In this document: positions 1-9,376 of the stretch, piece after piece
Layout: every line of letters starts with the position of its first letter
How positions within the stretch are numbered: the stretch's first letter is position 1
NCBI GenBank assembly: GCA_021463195.1
Contig: JAJTXZ010000007.1
Location: 39,400-103,399, forward strand
Length of the DNA: 64,000 nucleotides
Direction of reading: 5' to 3'
Origin: Anaerolineae bacterium
GTDB lineage: Bacteria; Chloroflexota; Anaerolineae; UBA4142; SHND01
Translations under genes and position numbers: made by a program
Notes under the pieces: generated by a model
Told to the model about the DNA's origin: nothing
Database searches by the model: none
The model's input: only the letters and a program-made list of their open reading frames with translations

Positions 1-561
1 CTCGGCGGCGTCGGCGCTTTGCGCGCGCCGGTGTATCGTGAAGTGGCGCACGCGGCTGACGCGACAAAGCAAGCCGCGCTCGTTGTCGGCGTCGTCGCGT
101 TGATTGTCGGCGCGGTGAATTATTTTTTCAGCACGCAGCTGCCCGGACTGCCGGACCAAGCCGGCGCTTTGGGCAAACCATTGGCGCGCGCAATCGTGAT
201 GGTCATTCAAGAACTTGCGCTGTGGGGCGCGGGCGCATTCGTAATGGCGGCGGTCGCCAAGAATTTATTTCATGGCAGCACAAACACTGGCGAAATGCTG
301 CGCGTGTTTGGCTTTACGCGCGTCTTTCAAATTTTGGTGGTGTTGGGTGTATTTGGCAGCGGTCTCGCTGCCATTGTCTCTATCGCGGGCTTGGTTTTGA
401 GTATCATCGGCAGCGTCATTGGCATTCGCGAAGCGACTGGCTTTACCACCGGCAAAGCCGCGATTGTCGGCGTCTTTGCGATTACACTCGTTGTTGCCTT
501 GCTTGGATTCTTTGTCGCGTTCGCGCTGAATCCGTTCATCGCGGGGTTGCCGCTAAACTAG
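1..561 (+). CDS. Yip1-family membrane protein (5' end outside window)
   Basis: The reading frame is open from the first base of the window, so the true start lies upstream; a TTG at 19 is only an internal candidate. The visible 180 or so residues form several hydrophobic segments (roughly residues 22-40, 60-80, 98-130 and 148-170 counted from the TTG) separated by short polar loops, the layout of the YIP1/DUF1282 family of polytopic membrane proteins. The family has no defined catalytic residues and its role in bacteria is unclear. The stop codon TAG lies at the very edge of the palindromic repeat at 558-654, so that element forms the 3' boundary of the gene and may act as its terminator. Family assignment is by overall pattern and is moderately sure. 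Confidence 0.6.
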   Translation, partial: LGGVGALRAPVYREVAHAADATKQAALVVGVVALIVGAVNYFFSTQLPGLPDQAGALGKPLARAIVMVIQELALWGAGAFVMAAVAKNLFHGSTNTGEMLRVFGFTRVFQILVVLGVFGSGLAAIVSIAGLVLSIIGSVIGIREATGFTTGKAAIVGVFAITLVVALLGFFVAFALNPFIAGLPLN

Positions 562-654
562 AGCGAATTCCTGTTTGATCTAGGGTAAAAGACCCTTGGG
601 GTTTCCGAAAACCCCAAGGGTCTGTCTCCTAAATCAAATCGAAAGCCGGTCTAG
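558..654. repeat. ~97 bp imperfect palindrome with CTAG ends (family P, copy 1)
   Basis: Begins and ends with CTAG. The centre (591-622) is a perfect 14-bp stem with a 4-base loop, and the outer arms are imperfectly complementary, so the whole element can fold into one long hairpin. Copies with similar core and arms occur at 14030-14122 and 49277-49372. It lies between the Yip1-like gene and comM and could stop transcription of the former. Confidence 0.75.
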
Positions 655-681
655 GCGCGACGCGGCGCGGGAGAAAATTTT

Positions 682-2220
682 ATGCTTGCCAAAGTCGCTT
701 CTTGCGCGGTCATTGGTTTGGATGGACAACTGATTGATGTGGAAGTGGACATTGGGAGCGGGCAGGTGATGTTTACGGTGGTGGGGCTGCCCGATACCGC
801 GGTGCAAGAATCGCGCGAACGAGTTCGTTCCGCGATAAAAAATTCCGGCTTGAGTTTTCCGCTGAAACGCGTCACTGTCAATCTTGCGCCCGCCGATTTA
901 CGCAAAGAGGGCCCCGCCTATGATTTGCCGATTGCGGTCGGCTTGCTCGCGGCATCGGAACAAATTACGGCGGATGTCTCCGAAGCGTTGATTGTGGGCG
1001 AACTTTCTTTGGATGGGACGGTGCGCCATACGAATGGCGTTTTATCCATCGCGTTAATGGCGCGCGAGCGCGGCATTAAAACATTATTTCTCCCTGCGGC
1101 GGATGCGCCCGAAGCCGCGTTAATTCCCGGACTGGATGTGATTCCGATTGAATCGCTCTTTGCGTTGTACGCGCATCTGCAAGGTTTGCAGCCCATTGTT
1201 CCATTCCAAGCGACCTTGCAATATGACGCGACCGAAGCGCCGCCTTATCCGGTGGATTATGCTGAAATTCGCGGCCAAGAGCATGTCAAGCGCGCGTTGG
1301 AAATCGCGGCGAGCGGACAGCACAATATTATCATGACGGGACCGCCGGGCGCGGGGAAAACGCTTTTGGCGCGTTCGCTGCCTTCCATCTTGCCGCGTCT
1401 CGTTCTCGCGGAAGCGTTAGAAATCAGCCGCATCTACAGCGTGAATGATTTGCTGTCATCCGAATCGCCCTTGGTGCGCCATCGTCCATTTCGCGCGCCG
1501 CATCATACGATTTCGTTTGCGGGCCTGATCGGCGGCGGTCGCTGGCCCCATCCCGGTGAAATTTCGCTGGCGCATCGCGGTGTTTTGTTTTTAGATGAAT
1601 TACCGGAATTTGATTCGCGCAGTTTGGAAGGATTGCGGCAGCCGCTCGAAGATAAAATTATCACGGTCTCGCGCGTAAGCGGCTCGCTTACGTTTCCCGC
1701 CAATTTTATGCTTGTCGCCGCGCTCAATCCGTGCCCGTGCGGTTATTATGGCGACCCGCTCAAAGAGTGCGCTTGTTCACCGGCGTTGATTACGCGTTAT
1801 CAAAAACGGATTTCGGGCCCGCTGCTCGACCGCATTGATATTCATATCAACGTGCCGCGCGTCGAGTTTGAAAAATTGTCGAACGACCGTCTAGGCGAAC
1901 CCTCGGAAAAAATTCGCCAACGCGTCGAACGCGCGCGCGCGCGTCAGCGCGAACGATTTGCGCGCTATAACAATAGCGCGCAAATGGCGTGTCAAGTGAA
2001 TGCGGATATGGGGCCCGCCGAAGTGCGTCAATTTTGCGAGTTGGACGATGCGGGCAAACAGTTGATGCGCGCGGCGATGAAACAGCTGAACATGAGCGCG
2101 CGCGCGTTTCATCGGATTTTGAAATTGGCGCGGACGATCGCGGATTTAGCCGAGAGCGAAAAAATCGAGACGCACCATTTGGCGGAGGCGGTGCAGTATC
2201 GGGCGCGAAGCAATGAATAA
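682..2220 (+). CDS. comM: ComM/YifB family Mg-chelatase-like AAA+ ATPase
   Basis: A 512-residue protein with the full ComM/YifB layout: N-terminal Lon-protease-like ChlI fold (about 1-170), a central AAA+ Mg-chelatase domain with Walker A GPPGAGKT (Lys226), the conserved RPFRAPHHT and FLDELPEF motifs, a Cys-rich NPCPCGYYGD segment, and a C-terminal helical domain. Known ComM is a hexameric helicase that extends branch migration of incoming single-stranded DNA during natural transformation. The ATG at 682 is preceded by a GGGAG stretch. It stands 8 bp before the AddB/AddA pair on the same strand, so the three probably form a recombination operon. Whether this organism is naturally competent cannot be told from the window. 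Confidence 0.93.
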   Translation: MLAKVASCAVIGLDGQLIDVEVDIGSGQVMFTVVGLPDTAVQESRERVRSAIKNSGLSFPLKRVTVNLAPADLRKEGPAYDLPIAVGLLAASEQITADVSEALIVGELSLDGTVRHTNGVLSIALMARERGIKTLFLPAADAPEAALIPGLDVIPIESLFALYAHLQGLQPIVPFQATLQYDATEAPPYPVDYAEIRGQEHVKRALEIAASGQHNIIMTGPPGAGKTLLARSLPSILPRLVLAEALEISRIYSVNDLLSSESPLVRHRPFRAPHHTISFAGLIGGGRWPHPGEISLAHRGVLFLDELPEFDSRSLEGLRQPLEDKIITVSRVSGSLTFPANFMLVAALNPCPCGYYGDPLKECACSPALITRYQKRISGPLLDRIDIHINVPRVEFEKLSNDRLGEPSEKIRQRVERARARQRERFARYNNSAQMACQVNADMGPAEVRQFCELDDAGKQLMRAAMKQLNMSARAFHRILKLARTIADLAESEKIETHHLAEAVQYRARSNE

Positions 2221-2228
2221 AAATTAAA

Positions 2229-5200
2229 ATGGCTCTGTATCTCGTCACTTCTCCCGCCGGCGCGGGCAAAACACAATACGTCATTGAACAAATTCAAACG
2301 CTTTGCGCGGCAAAACCCTTGCCGCGCATTTTGATTCTTTTGCCGACGCGCGCGCAAACCAGCGCATTCCGCGAACGCTTGGGCAAATTGCCGCGTCCCG
2401 TGTTTGGCGTGACCCTCGCCGATTTTCATGCGCTCTATCATTCTATTCTTGACAGCGCCGAGGCGCTGCCGCGTTGGATGCCCGAAGCCACGCGCTATCG
2501 CGTGCTGCGCGCGCTATTGCAAAAACTGGTTTGCGCCAACGAGTTGGCTTATTTGGCGCCGATTGCGGATAAACCCGGTCTCATCAATGTCGTCGCGGAA
2601 ATTATCGCAGAGCTCAAAGAGGGTGGCGTTCCGCCCGAGCGTTTGTCCGAATTGGCGACGACGCCGCGCGTGCGCGACCTCGCGCGCATCTATGCCGCGT
2701 ATCAAGAATTTTTGCGCGCGCATAAATTGGCGGACAATCAAGGGCTTGGGTGGCTTGCGCGCGCCGCGCTTGCAGCGCATCCGCAGTTGTACGCTGATTA
2801 CGATTATGTCGCTGCCGACGGTTTTGATGAATTGAATTTCACGCAGCTCCAAGTATTGAATTCGCTCGCCGCGCGATTGACGCGTCTCGATGTGACGCTC
2901 ACGTTTGATCCCAACCGCCGCGCGCACGCGCGTTTCGCCGAAACGTTCGCGCGCTTGAATGCGTCGGCGAACGCGTTGGAAAAATTCGCGCCGCCGCGCG
3001 CGGCGCCGCTCGAACATTTGGAACATTTTTTGTTCGAGCCCAACGCGCCGCAAAAAAACGCGGACGGTCACATCACAATCACCGCCGCGCCCGACCGCGT
3101 GCGCGAAGTGCGCGCGATGGCGCGCCGCGTGAAACAACTGCTGCTGGATAATGTTCCGCCCGCGCAGATTGGCGTATTATTTCGCGCGCTGTCGCCGTAT
3201 GCGGACATTGCGCGCCAAGTGTTTGACGAATATGGCATTCCGTATCGGATATTGCGCGAATTGCCGCTCGCATCGAATCCGCTCGTTGCCGCGCTGCTCA
3301 ATCTCGCCGCATTGAGCGCGCGCGATTTTCCGTGGCGCGAAACGTTTGACGCGCTGCGCTCGCCCTATTTTACTTGGCGCGCATTGGATGAACAAGCCAA
3401 AGCCGAAATCGCGCGCGTCGCGCGCGATGCGCTTGTGCTACGCGGTCGCGATGCGTGGCTTGCCGCGTTCGCGAAACCGCTGGCGGCGGTGGATCGCGAT
3501 AAATTCAAAACGCGTTGGGTGGATGAAGCGAGCGCGACGGAAATCGCCGCGCGCCGCGCGCAAATCGAAGATTTTTTCACGCGCGTCACGCCACCCGCGC
3601 GCGCCCCGTTGGCGGAATATGTCACGTTTCTCCAAAACCTTATTGGCCCCGACCCGCGCGCCCAAGTCTGGCTGCGCGAACATTCCGCGTCAGAGGTTGT
3701 CGCGGATACCACAAGCTTGCGCGTAATTGAAAATGCGCGAAATGACGCTGCCGAGCTCGCCGCGCGCGATCTTGCCGCGCTTGACGCGTTCAATAATATT
3801 TTGCGCGGGATGTTGCAAGCCGCCGAGCTGCTGCAAGAAACCGAAAGCGCGTGGGTTGATTTTGTGGCGGACCTTGCGGATGCGGTGAACGCGGCGACAT
3901 ATGATTTGCATCCCATGTCGGATGGACGCGTTCTGCTTGCAAGCGTGACGCAGGCGCGCGGCGCGCCCAAACGATATATTTTTCTCGGCGGTTTGGTAGA
4001 GAGCGAATTTCCGCGGCGCGCGCCCCAAGACCCCTTGCTTACTGTCGCCGAACGCGCGCGCTTGCGCGCGGCAGACATTCCGCTTCGAGACTTGCAAGCG
4101 CGCGACGAAGCGACCTTGTTTTATGAAGCGGTCGCGCTTGCGCGCGAGCGTCTCGAACTTTATTATCCGTATCTCGACGACGATGGGAATCCGCAATATC
4201 CATCGCCCTATCTCGAGTTGACGCAACAACTTTTGCCGGACGTCAAAACGCGGCGCCTCCGCGTCAACGCGAGCCCCGAAATTGAAACTGCCGCGTCAGA
4301 ATCCGAACTCGCTCTCGCGCTGACGTTTGCGCCCGACGCGCCGCGCGCCCAAGCCATCGAACGCGCGTTATGGCAAACCTCGCGCGCGTGGCGGCACAGC
4401 CGCGCGGCGTTGGCGATTGAGGCGCGGCGCGAATCGCGCGCCGCGTGCGACGAGTACAGCGGCGTGATGCGCGATGAAAATTTAAAGCGCGGCTTTGCCC
4501 AACAATTCGCGCCTACGTACGCGTGGAGCGCGACGCAGTTGAATGAATGGGGCGCGTGCGGCTTTCGTTTTTTCGCGCGGCGTGTGTTGAATTTGCGAGA
4601 ATGGGCTGAACCGCTCGAAGGGATGGAGCGCACGCAGTTGGGCGCGGTGTTTCACCGTATTTTGCAAAACGCCTTTGAAGCGTACGCCGCGCAAAATTTT
4701 AGCGTCACCAGCGCGAACTTGGAACGCGCGCGCGTGATCTTGCGCGAATGCGCCGCGCGCGTGTTGGAGGATGCGCCGCGCCGCTTTGCCTTTCGCGCGA
4801 CGGCATGGTGGGAGCAAGAGCGCCAAGAAATCACGCGCCGTCTGGAACAATTTCTCCGCGACGAAGCGAAACGCAATGATAAAAATCCGACGCAACCTTT
4901 TAGCATCGAAATGCCGTTTGACGCGCGCGTGCGATTGGATGATGAATGGCTACGTCTGCGTGGCGTGTTTGACCGCGTGGACCGCGCGGCGGATGGGTAT
5001 GTGTTGATTGATTATAAAACGGGGACGACAAAAATCTCCAAACATGACGTGCGCGAAGGATGGCATTTGCAACTGCCGGTGTATTTTTTCGCGGCAGAGG
5101 CAATGGGCTATGCCATCGCCGACGCGTTTTTTCTGCATATCGGCGATGGCAAAGCAAGCCGCGCGCTGCCGCCGGAAGAGCGCGCGGAATTGCTCTCTCT

Positions 5201-5387
5201 CGCGCGCGCGCATATTTTGAATTATGTCGCGATGGCGCGGCGCGGCGAGTTTGCGGTGAAACCGACGCGCAAGAATGACGCGGTGTGCCTGACGTATTGC
5301 GAATTCGCGGCGCTGTGTCGCGTGGGCCGTTGGAGCGCGCGCAAGGGCATTGAGCTTGGCGACAAGGCAGCTGCCTATGGCGAATGA
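2229..5387 (+). CDS. addB: AddB-like PD-(D/E)XK nuclease subunit of an AddAB-type exonuclease
   Basis: A 1052-residue protein. It opens with a P-loop (SPAGAGKT, residues 8-15), has a degenerate helicase body, and ends in a RecB-family nuclease domain with GVFDRVDR and the DYK catalytic triplet (Asp928, Lys930). Four cysteines are placed as in the AddB iron-sulphur clamp: Cys777, then Cys1020, Cys1024 and Cys1030 (C-x3-C-x5-C, one residue longer in the first gap than in textbook AddB). AddB with AddA resects double-strand ends for RecA-dependent repair. Its stop overlaps the start of addA by 11 bp, which suggests translational coupling. Sequence drift in this family is high, so RexB-like naming would also be acceptable. 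Confidence 0.85.
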   Translation: MALYLVTSPAGAGKTQYVIEQIQTLCAAKPLPRILILLPTRAQTSAFRERLGKLPRPVFGVTLADFHALYHSILDSAEALPRWMPEATRYRVLRALLQKLVCANELAYLAPIADKPGLINVVAEIIAELKEGGVPPERLSELATTPRVRDLARIYAAYQEFLRAHKLADNQGLGWLARAALAAHPQLYADYDYVAADGFDELNFTQLQVLNSLAARLTRLDVTLTFDPNRRAHARFAETFARLNASANALEKFAPPRAAPLEHLEHFLFEPNAPQKNADGHITITAAPDRVREVRAMARRVKQLLLDNVPPAQIGVLFRALSPYADIARQVFDEYGIPYRILRELPLASNPLVAALLNLAALSARDFPWRETFDALRSPYFTWRALDEQAKAEIARVARDALVLRGRDAWLAAFAKPLAAVDRDKFKTRWVDEASATEIAARRAQIEDFFTRVTPPARAPLAEYVTFLQNLIGPDPRAQVWLREHSASEVVADTTSLRVIENARNDAAELAARDLAALDAFNNILRGMLQAAELLQETESAWVDFVADLADAVNAATYDLHPMSDGRVLLASVTQARGAPKRYIFLGGLVESEFPRRAPQDPLLTVAERARLRAADIPLRDLQARDEATLFYEAVALARERLELYYPYLDDDGNPQYPSPYLELTQQLLPDVKTRRLRVNASPEIETAASESELALALTFAPDAPRAQAIERALWQTSRAWRHSRAALAIEARRESRAACDEYSGVMRDENLKRGFAQQFAPTYAWSATQLNEWGACGFRFFARRVLNLREWAEPLEGMERTQLGAVFHRILQNAFEAYAAQNFSVTSANLERARVILRECAARVLEDAPRRFAFRATAWWEQERQEITRRLEQFLRDEAKRNDKNPTQPFSIEMPFDARVRLDDEWLRLRGVFDRVDRAADGYVLIDYKTGTTKISKHDVREGWHLQLPVYFFAAEAMGYAIADAFFLHIGDGKASRALPPEERAELLSLARAHILNYVAMARRGEFAVKPTRKNDAVCLTYCEFAALCRVGRWSARKGIELGDKAAAYGE

Positions 5388-8300
5388 TGCGTTGCGCGGC
5401 AATCAGACGCGCGCGGTCACGGCGCGCGGCAACAATCTTGTCGTCGTTGCGGGCGCGGGGACGGGCAAGACGCGCGTCCTCGTCGAACGTTTTCTCTCGC
5501 TCCTCGAGGAAGGCATCGCGCTGCCCGCGTTGGTCGCGATTACGTTCACCGAAAAAGCGGCGGGCGAAATGCGAACGCGCGTGCGCGACGCGATTAGCGC
5601 GCGCGCGGAAAATACAGCGAATGGCGAACGCGCGAAATGGGAGCGCGCGCTGCGCGCGATGGACGCGGCGCGCATCGGCACAATTCATTCGTTGTGCGCG
5701 ACTCTTTTACGCGCGAATCCGGTCGAAGCGCAAGTAGACCCGCGTTTTGGCGTGTTGGATGAAACGGACGCGACAATCTGGCAAGCCGACGCGTTGGACG
5801 CGGCGATGACCGAGCTGACGGAACGCGGCGGCGCGGCATTGGAATTGTTTCGCGAATACAAAATCAGAGATGTACGAGAAACGAGCGCGCAGCTTTTAAA
5901 ACTGGGAAATCTTGCCCAAGCCGCGTTTGACCAGCTTCCCGCGACGCGCGAGGAATTGATGGCGCAGTGGCGCGCGCAAAGCGCGCGCGCGCAGGGAGTT
6001 GCGCTCGCGCAATTACGCCAAGACGCGGTGTGGCGCGATGCTTTGACCTGGCTTCAAACTAACGCGGCGACGGACAGCGCGGACAAGCTTGAGGCGACGC
6101 GCGCGGCGATGGAACGCGCGGCGCCGCAAATTCATTCCGCGTCCATTCAAACCGCGCTGCGCGCGCTGCGCGAAATCGCGGCGCAAACATTGACGGGCGG
6201 GAGCGCAAAGAATTGGACTGATTTGGATGTCGCCAAAGCAACGCTCAGAACGCTGCGCGAGCGCGCCAAACAGTTTTTGCAAACATACGATTTTGTTTTT
6301 GACGCGCGCGACGACCGCGCGGCGGAAATGATTTTTTGCTGGCGCGAGTTTTGGGAACGCGCCCAAGCGCAGTATGCGCGGCGCAAAGACGCGGCGCGCG
6401 TTTTAGATTTCAATGATTTGGAGACGCGCGCGCGCGCGTTATTGCAAAATCACGCGGCGGTGCGCGAACGCTATCGCTCTGAAATCGCGTCGCTGTTGGT
6501 GGATGAATTTCAAGATACCAATGGCGCGCAGCGAGATTTGCTCTATGCGCTCGCGGACCTCGCCGCGCCAAATCGGCTTTTTGTGGTCGGCGATGGCAAA
6601 CAATCCATTTATGGTTTTCGCGGCGCTGATGTGACGGTGTTTCAACAAACGCTCGGCGAGATTACCCAACGTTGGGGCGCCGACGCGCATATTTTGTTGG
6701 ACGAATCGTTTCGCGCGCATGTCGCGCTGGTCGAGTGTTTTAACGCTGTGTTTACGCATGTTTTCGCTGTGTCCGGCGAGCGCGCGTTGTATCAAACGTC
6801 GTATGATGCGCTGCGCGGATTGCGCGCGTCGTTCGCGCGCGCCGCGCTGCTGGAAGTGATTCAGATTCCGAAAACTGTCGTCGTCCAAGCTAAAGAACAA
6901 AAACTCGACGCCGATGCGGTTCGCGCATGGGAAGCGCAAGAACTCGCCGCGCGCATAAATGAACTCATCGCGCAAAGATTTCAAGTGTGGGATAAAAAAG
7001 CGCAAGCGTATCGCCCTGCGCGCTTTGGCGATGTGACGCTGTTGTTTCGCGTTGGCTCGTCCATGCCGATTTATGAAGAGGCGTTCAAACAGGCGAATAT
7101 TCCATACCTCACGTACGCGGGGACAGGCTATTTTGACCGACCCGAAGTGCGCGATTTGATTCAACTGCTGCGCGCGTTGGACAATCCCGCCGACGATCTC
7201 GCGTTGGCGACGATTTTGCATTCGCCCTTGTACGCGTTGAGCAGTGAAACGTTATATCGCTTGCGGCGCGCGCAGCCAACTTTGCGCGATGCGTTGTTCA
7301 AATTACCCGACGATTTGACGGGCGCGGAACGGACGCGCGCGGAATTCGCGGCGGCGTCATTGCAAAGTTTATGGGCGCGCGTTGGACGCGTGGCGATTTT
7401 GGATTTGCTGCGGCAGGCATTGGCGGAAACGGGGTATCTCGCCGCCATCAGCGGTTTGAGCAATGGGCTGCGGCGACGCGCCAATGTGGAAAAATTGCTC
7501 GCGCGCGCGCGGCGCGCGGATTCGGCGCGTTTGAGTGAATTCAACGCCTATTTGGCGGATCTCACCACGCGCGAAGCGCGTGAAGGCGACGCGTTGACCG
7601 AAGCGGAAGACGCGGCGCAGCTGATGACGATTCATCGCGCCAAAGGGTTGGAATTCCCGATTGTCGTGATTCCCGACGCGGGGCGCGCGCCGTCTCCGCC
7701 GCATGAATTAATGGCGGTGAATCGCGCGCGCGGCATCGGCGTCAAGGTGCATGATGAGAATGGCGAACGCGTGACGACGGTGGGATTTCGTTTGCTCGAA
7801 CAAGAAGCGGACGCGCGCGACGCGCAAGAAGAGAAACGTTTGTTGTATGTGGCAATGACGCGCGCGCAAGAGTATTTGATTATTTCGGGGAGCGCGACGC
7901 CGCACGCGGAATCGTATTTGCGGCAATTACTCGATGCGCGCGCCGCGTTGGTGGATACGGAGGCAGAGTGGATTGCGCTGGTCGCGCCGCGCACGCGCTT
8001 TCAAGATTTGGAACGCGCGCCCCGCGCGCCGCAAACTATTTCTTGGCGCGCCGCGCCCGCGCCGGAAATGCCAAGCGTGGAATTGCCGCGTTTGGTTGCG
8101 CCGTTGGCTCAACCCGCTGTCTCTCAAATTGAGTTGTGGACGCCGACAGGTTTGGAAGCGTTCGTCCGCGACCGCGCGGAATTTGAGCAGCGCGTTTTGG
8201 AAGGCGCGCCCGAACGCATTATTCCGGTGCGGCGCGATGTTCAAAACGCGCGCGCGCCCGCGTACATTGTCGGCGAAATCGCTCATCGCGCCTTGCAGCG

Positions 8301-8799
8301 TTGGCGTTTTCCGCGCAACACGCCGAATCTCGATACGATTTTGGAACGTTATGCACGCGAGCGCGGGTTGAGTGACGAAAGCGAAATTGATGACGCAGTG
8401 CGTCAAGCGCGCGGCATTCTCGCGCGTTTTGCGCGGAGCGAATTATTTGAGGAAATGGCGCGCGCGCCGACGCGTTATCACGAATTGCCCTTTATGATTT
8501 CATGGCAAGGCCGCAGCGTGCATGGCGCGATGGATGCGGTGTTTACAGACGCGGATGGACAATGGCGCGTGGTGGATTTCAAGACGGACCGATTACGCGG
8601 CGAACAAGCCGAGATATACACGCTCAAACGCTATGCGGTTCAGATGGCGCTCTATCAAGAAGCGATGCGCGCGCAATTTGACGCGCCGTGCCAAGTGCGC
8701 GTGTGCTATATTCGCGATAATCGGACGGTGGTATTTTCGCAAGATCAACTGGCGACTGAATTGACAAAGGCAATCGAGCGCGCAGGGCTTGATTTTTGA
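5377..8799 (+). CDS. addA: AddA-type UvrD/Rep helicase-nuclease
   Basis: Superfamily 1A helicase of 1140 residues with all main motifs: Walker A GAGTGKT (Lys31), LLVDEFQDTN (motif II), GDGKQSIYGFRGAD (III), LMTIHRAKGLEFP (V) and RLLYVAMTRAQEYL (VI). The C-terminal RecB-like nuclease domain carries GEIAHRALQ, GAMDAVF and VVDFKTDR (Asp1067, Lys1069). It is the motor and 3'-strand nuclease of the AddAB complex. I chose ATG 5377 over the TTG at 5350 because the latter would add nine non-conserved residues; the ATG gives an 11-bp overlap with addB. The gene ends 8 bp from the convergent RDD gene with no visible terminator between. Confidence 0.92.
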   Translation: MANDALRGNQTRAVTARGNNLVVVAGAGTGKTRVLVERFLSLLEEGIALPALVAITFTEKAAGEMRTRVRDAISARAENTANGERAKWERALRAMDAARIGTIHSLCATLLRANPVEAQVDPRFGVLDETDATIWQADALDAAMTELTERGGAALELFREYKIRDVRETSAQLLKLGNLAQAAFDQLPATREELMAQWRAQSARAQGVALAQLRQDAVWRDALTWLQTNAATDSADKLEATRAAMERAAPQIHSASIQTALRALREIAAQTLTGGSAKNWTDLDVAKATLRTLRERAKQFLQTYDFVFDARDDRAAEMIFCWREFWERAQAQYARRKDAARVLDFNDLETRARALLQNHAAVRERYRSEIASLLVDEFQDTNGAQRDLLYALADLAAPNRLFVVGDGKQSIYGFRGADVTVFQQTLGEITQRWGADAHILLDESFRAHVALVECFNAVFTHVFAVSGERALYQTSYDALRGLRASFARAALLEVIQIPKTVVVQAKEQKLDADAVRAWEAQELAARINELIAQRFQVWDKKAQAYRPARFGDVTLLFRVGSSMPIYEEAFKQANIPYLTYAGTGYFDRPEVRDLIQLLRALDNPADDLALATILHSPLYALSSETLYRLRRAQPTLRDALFKLPDDLTGAERTRAEFAAASLQSLWARVGRVAILDLLRQALAETGYLAAISGLSNGLRRRANVEKLLARARRADSARLSEFNAYLADLTTREAREGDALTEAEDAAQLMTIHRAKGLEFPIVVIPDAGRAPSPPHELMAVNRARGIGVKVHDENGERVTTVGFRLLEQEADARDAQEEKRLLYVAMTRAQEYLIISGSATPHAESYLRQLLDARAALVDTEAEWIALVAPRTRFQDLERAPRAPQTISWRAAPAPEMPSVELPRLVAPLAQPAVSQIELWTPTGLEAFVRDRAEFEQRVLEGAPERIIPVRRDVQNARAPAYIVGEIAHRALQRWRFPRNTPNLDTILERYARERGLSDESEIDDAVRQARGILARFARSELFEEMARAPTRYHELPFMISWQGRSVHGAMDAVFTDADGQWRVVDFKTDRLRGEQAEIYTLKRYAVQMALYQEAMRAQFDAPCQVRVCYIRDNRTVVFSQDQLATELTKAIERAGLDF

Positions 8800-8806
8800 G
8801 CGGTTA

Positions 8807-9376
8807 TCAAGAATCCAGCTTGGACGCAGGGGCGCGTGATTTCTTTTTGCGCGTCAGCCATGTTTGAACGTGTTCAATCGTTTCAAGATCTTGATTACCG
8901 CGCCACGCGTAAATGACATAGGTGCGGGCGATGGTGTCGTGCAAACCTTGGCGTTGATTATCCACAAAGATAAACGCAAAGCCGATGCCCAATGTGAGAA
9001 AACAAACGATATAGCCGAAAAGTCGCCGAAGACTGCGCTGGAGGGTCATTGATTCGCCATCAACGCGGACGACGCGGATGCCCAGAATCGCGTTGCCGAT
9101 TGTCTGTCCACTGGCGGTCCAAAAGAAAAGCATATAGACAGGCAGGATGAGAATGGCGAACGCCGCTAGCCCAAATCGAGCGCTAAGGCAGATAACGTCG
9201 CCGATCGAATCGAGTTCGGCGGGGCAACGTTGCAGATAAATGCCCAAGAGGCCGAACGACGCTGTAATCAACCACGTCACCACTGCCAGCGTGGTCACGA
9301 TGATTATCATGTCAATCGCCCATGCGATGCCGCGCGTGATACCACCCGCGTATTGTCCAAGCAAGTAAGGTTTCAT
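8807..9376 (-). CDS. RDD-family membrane protein
   Basis: A 189-residue integral membrane protein. The N-terminal RDD signature (GITRGIAWAIDMII) starts the first of three hydrophobic spans (about 16-48, 68-90 and 124-143). The middle contains GNAILGIRVVRVDG and the end GLHDTIARTYVI, both usual for RDD proteins. RDD proteins are poorly characterised; some act in ion homeostasis. The ATG overlaps the stop of the upstream 22-mer repeat gene by four bases (ATGA, 9373-9376), so the two are almost certainly co-translated and may act together at the membrane. Confidence 0.85.
   Translation of the reverse strand: MKPYLLGQYAGGITRGIAWAIDMIIIVTTLAVVTWLITASFGLLGIYLQRCPAELDSIGDVICLSARFGLAAFAILILPVYMLFFWTASGQTIGNAILGIRVVRVDGESMTLQRSLRRLFGYIVCFLTLGIGFAFIFVDNQRQGLHDTIARTYVIYAWRGNQDLETIEHVQTWLTRKKKSRAPASKLDS

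Noticed and set aside
2514..3137. 207-residue minus-strand frame inside addB
   Set aside because: Arises from the GCGC-rich codons of addB; no family and no regulatory signals.
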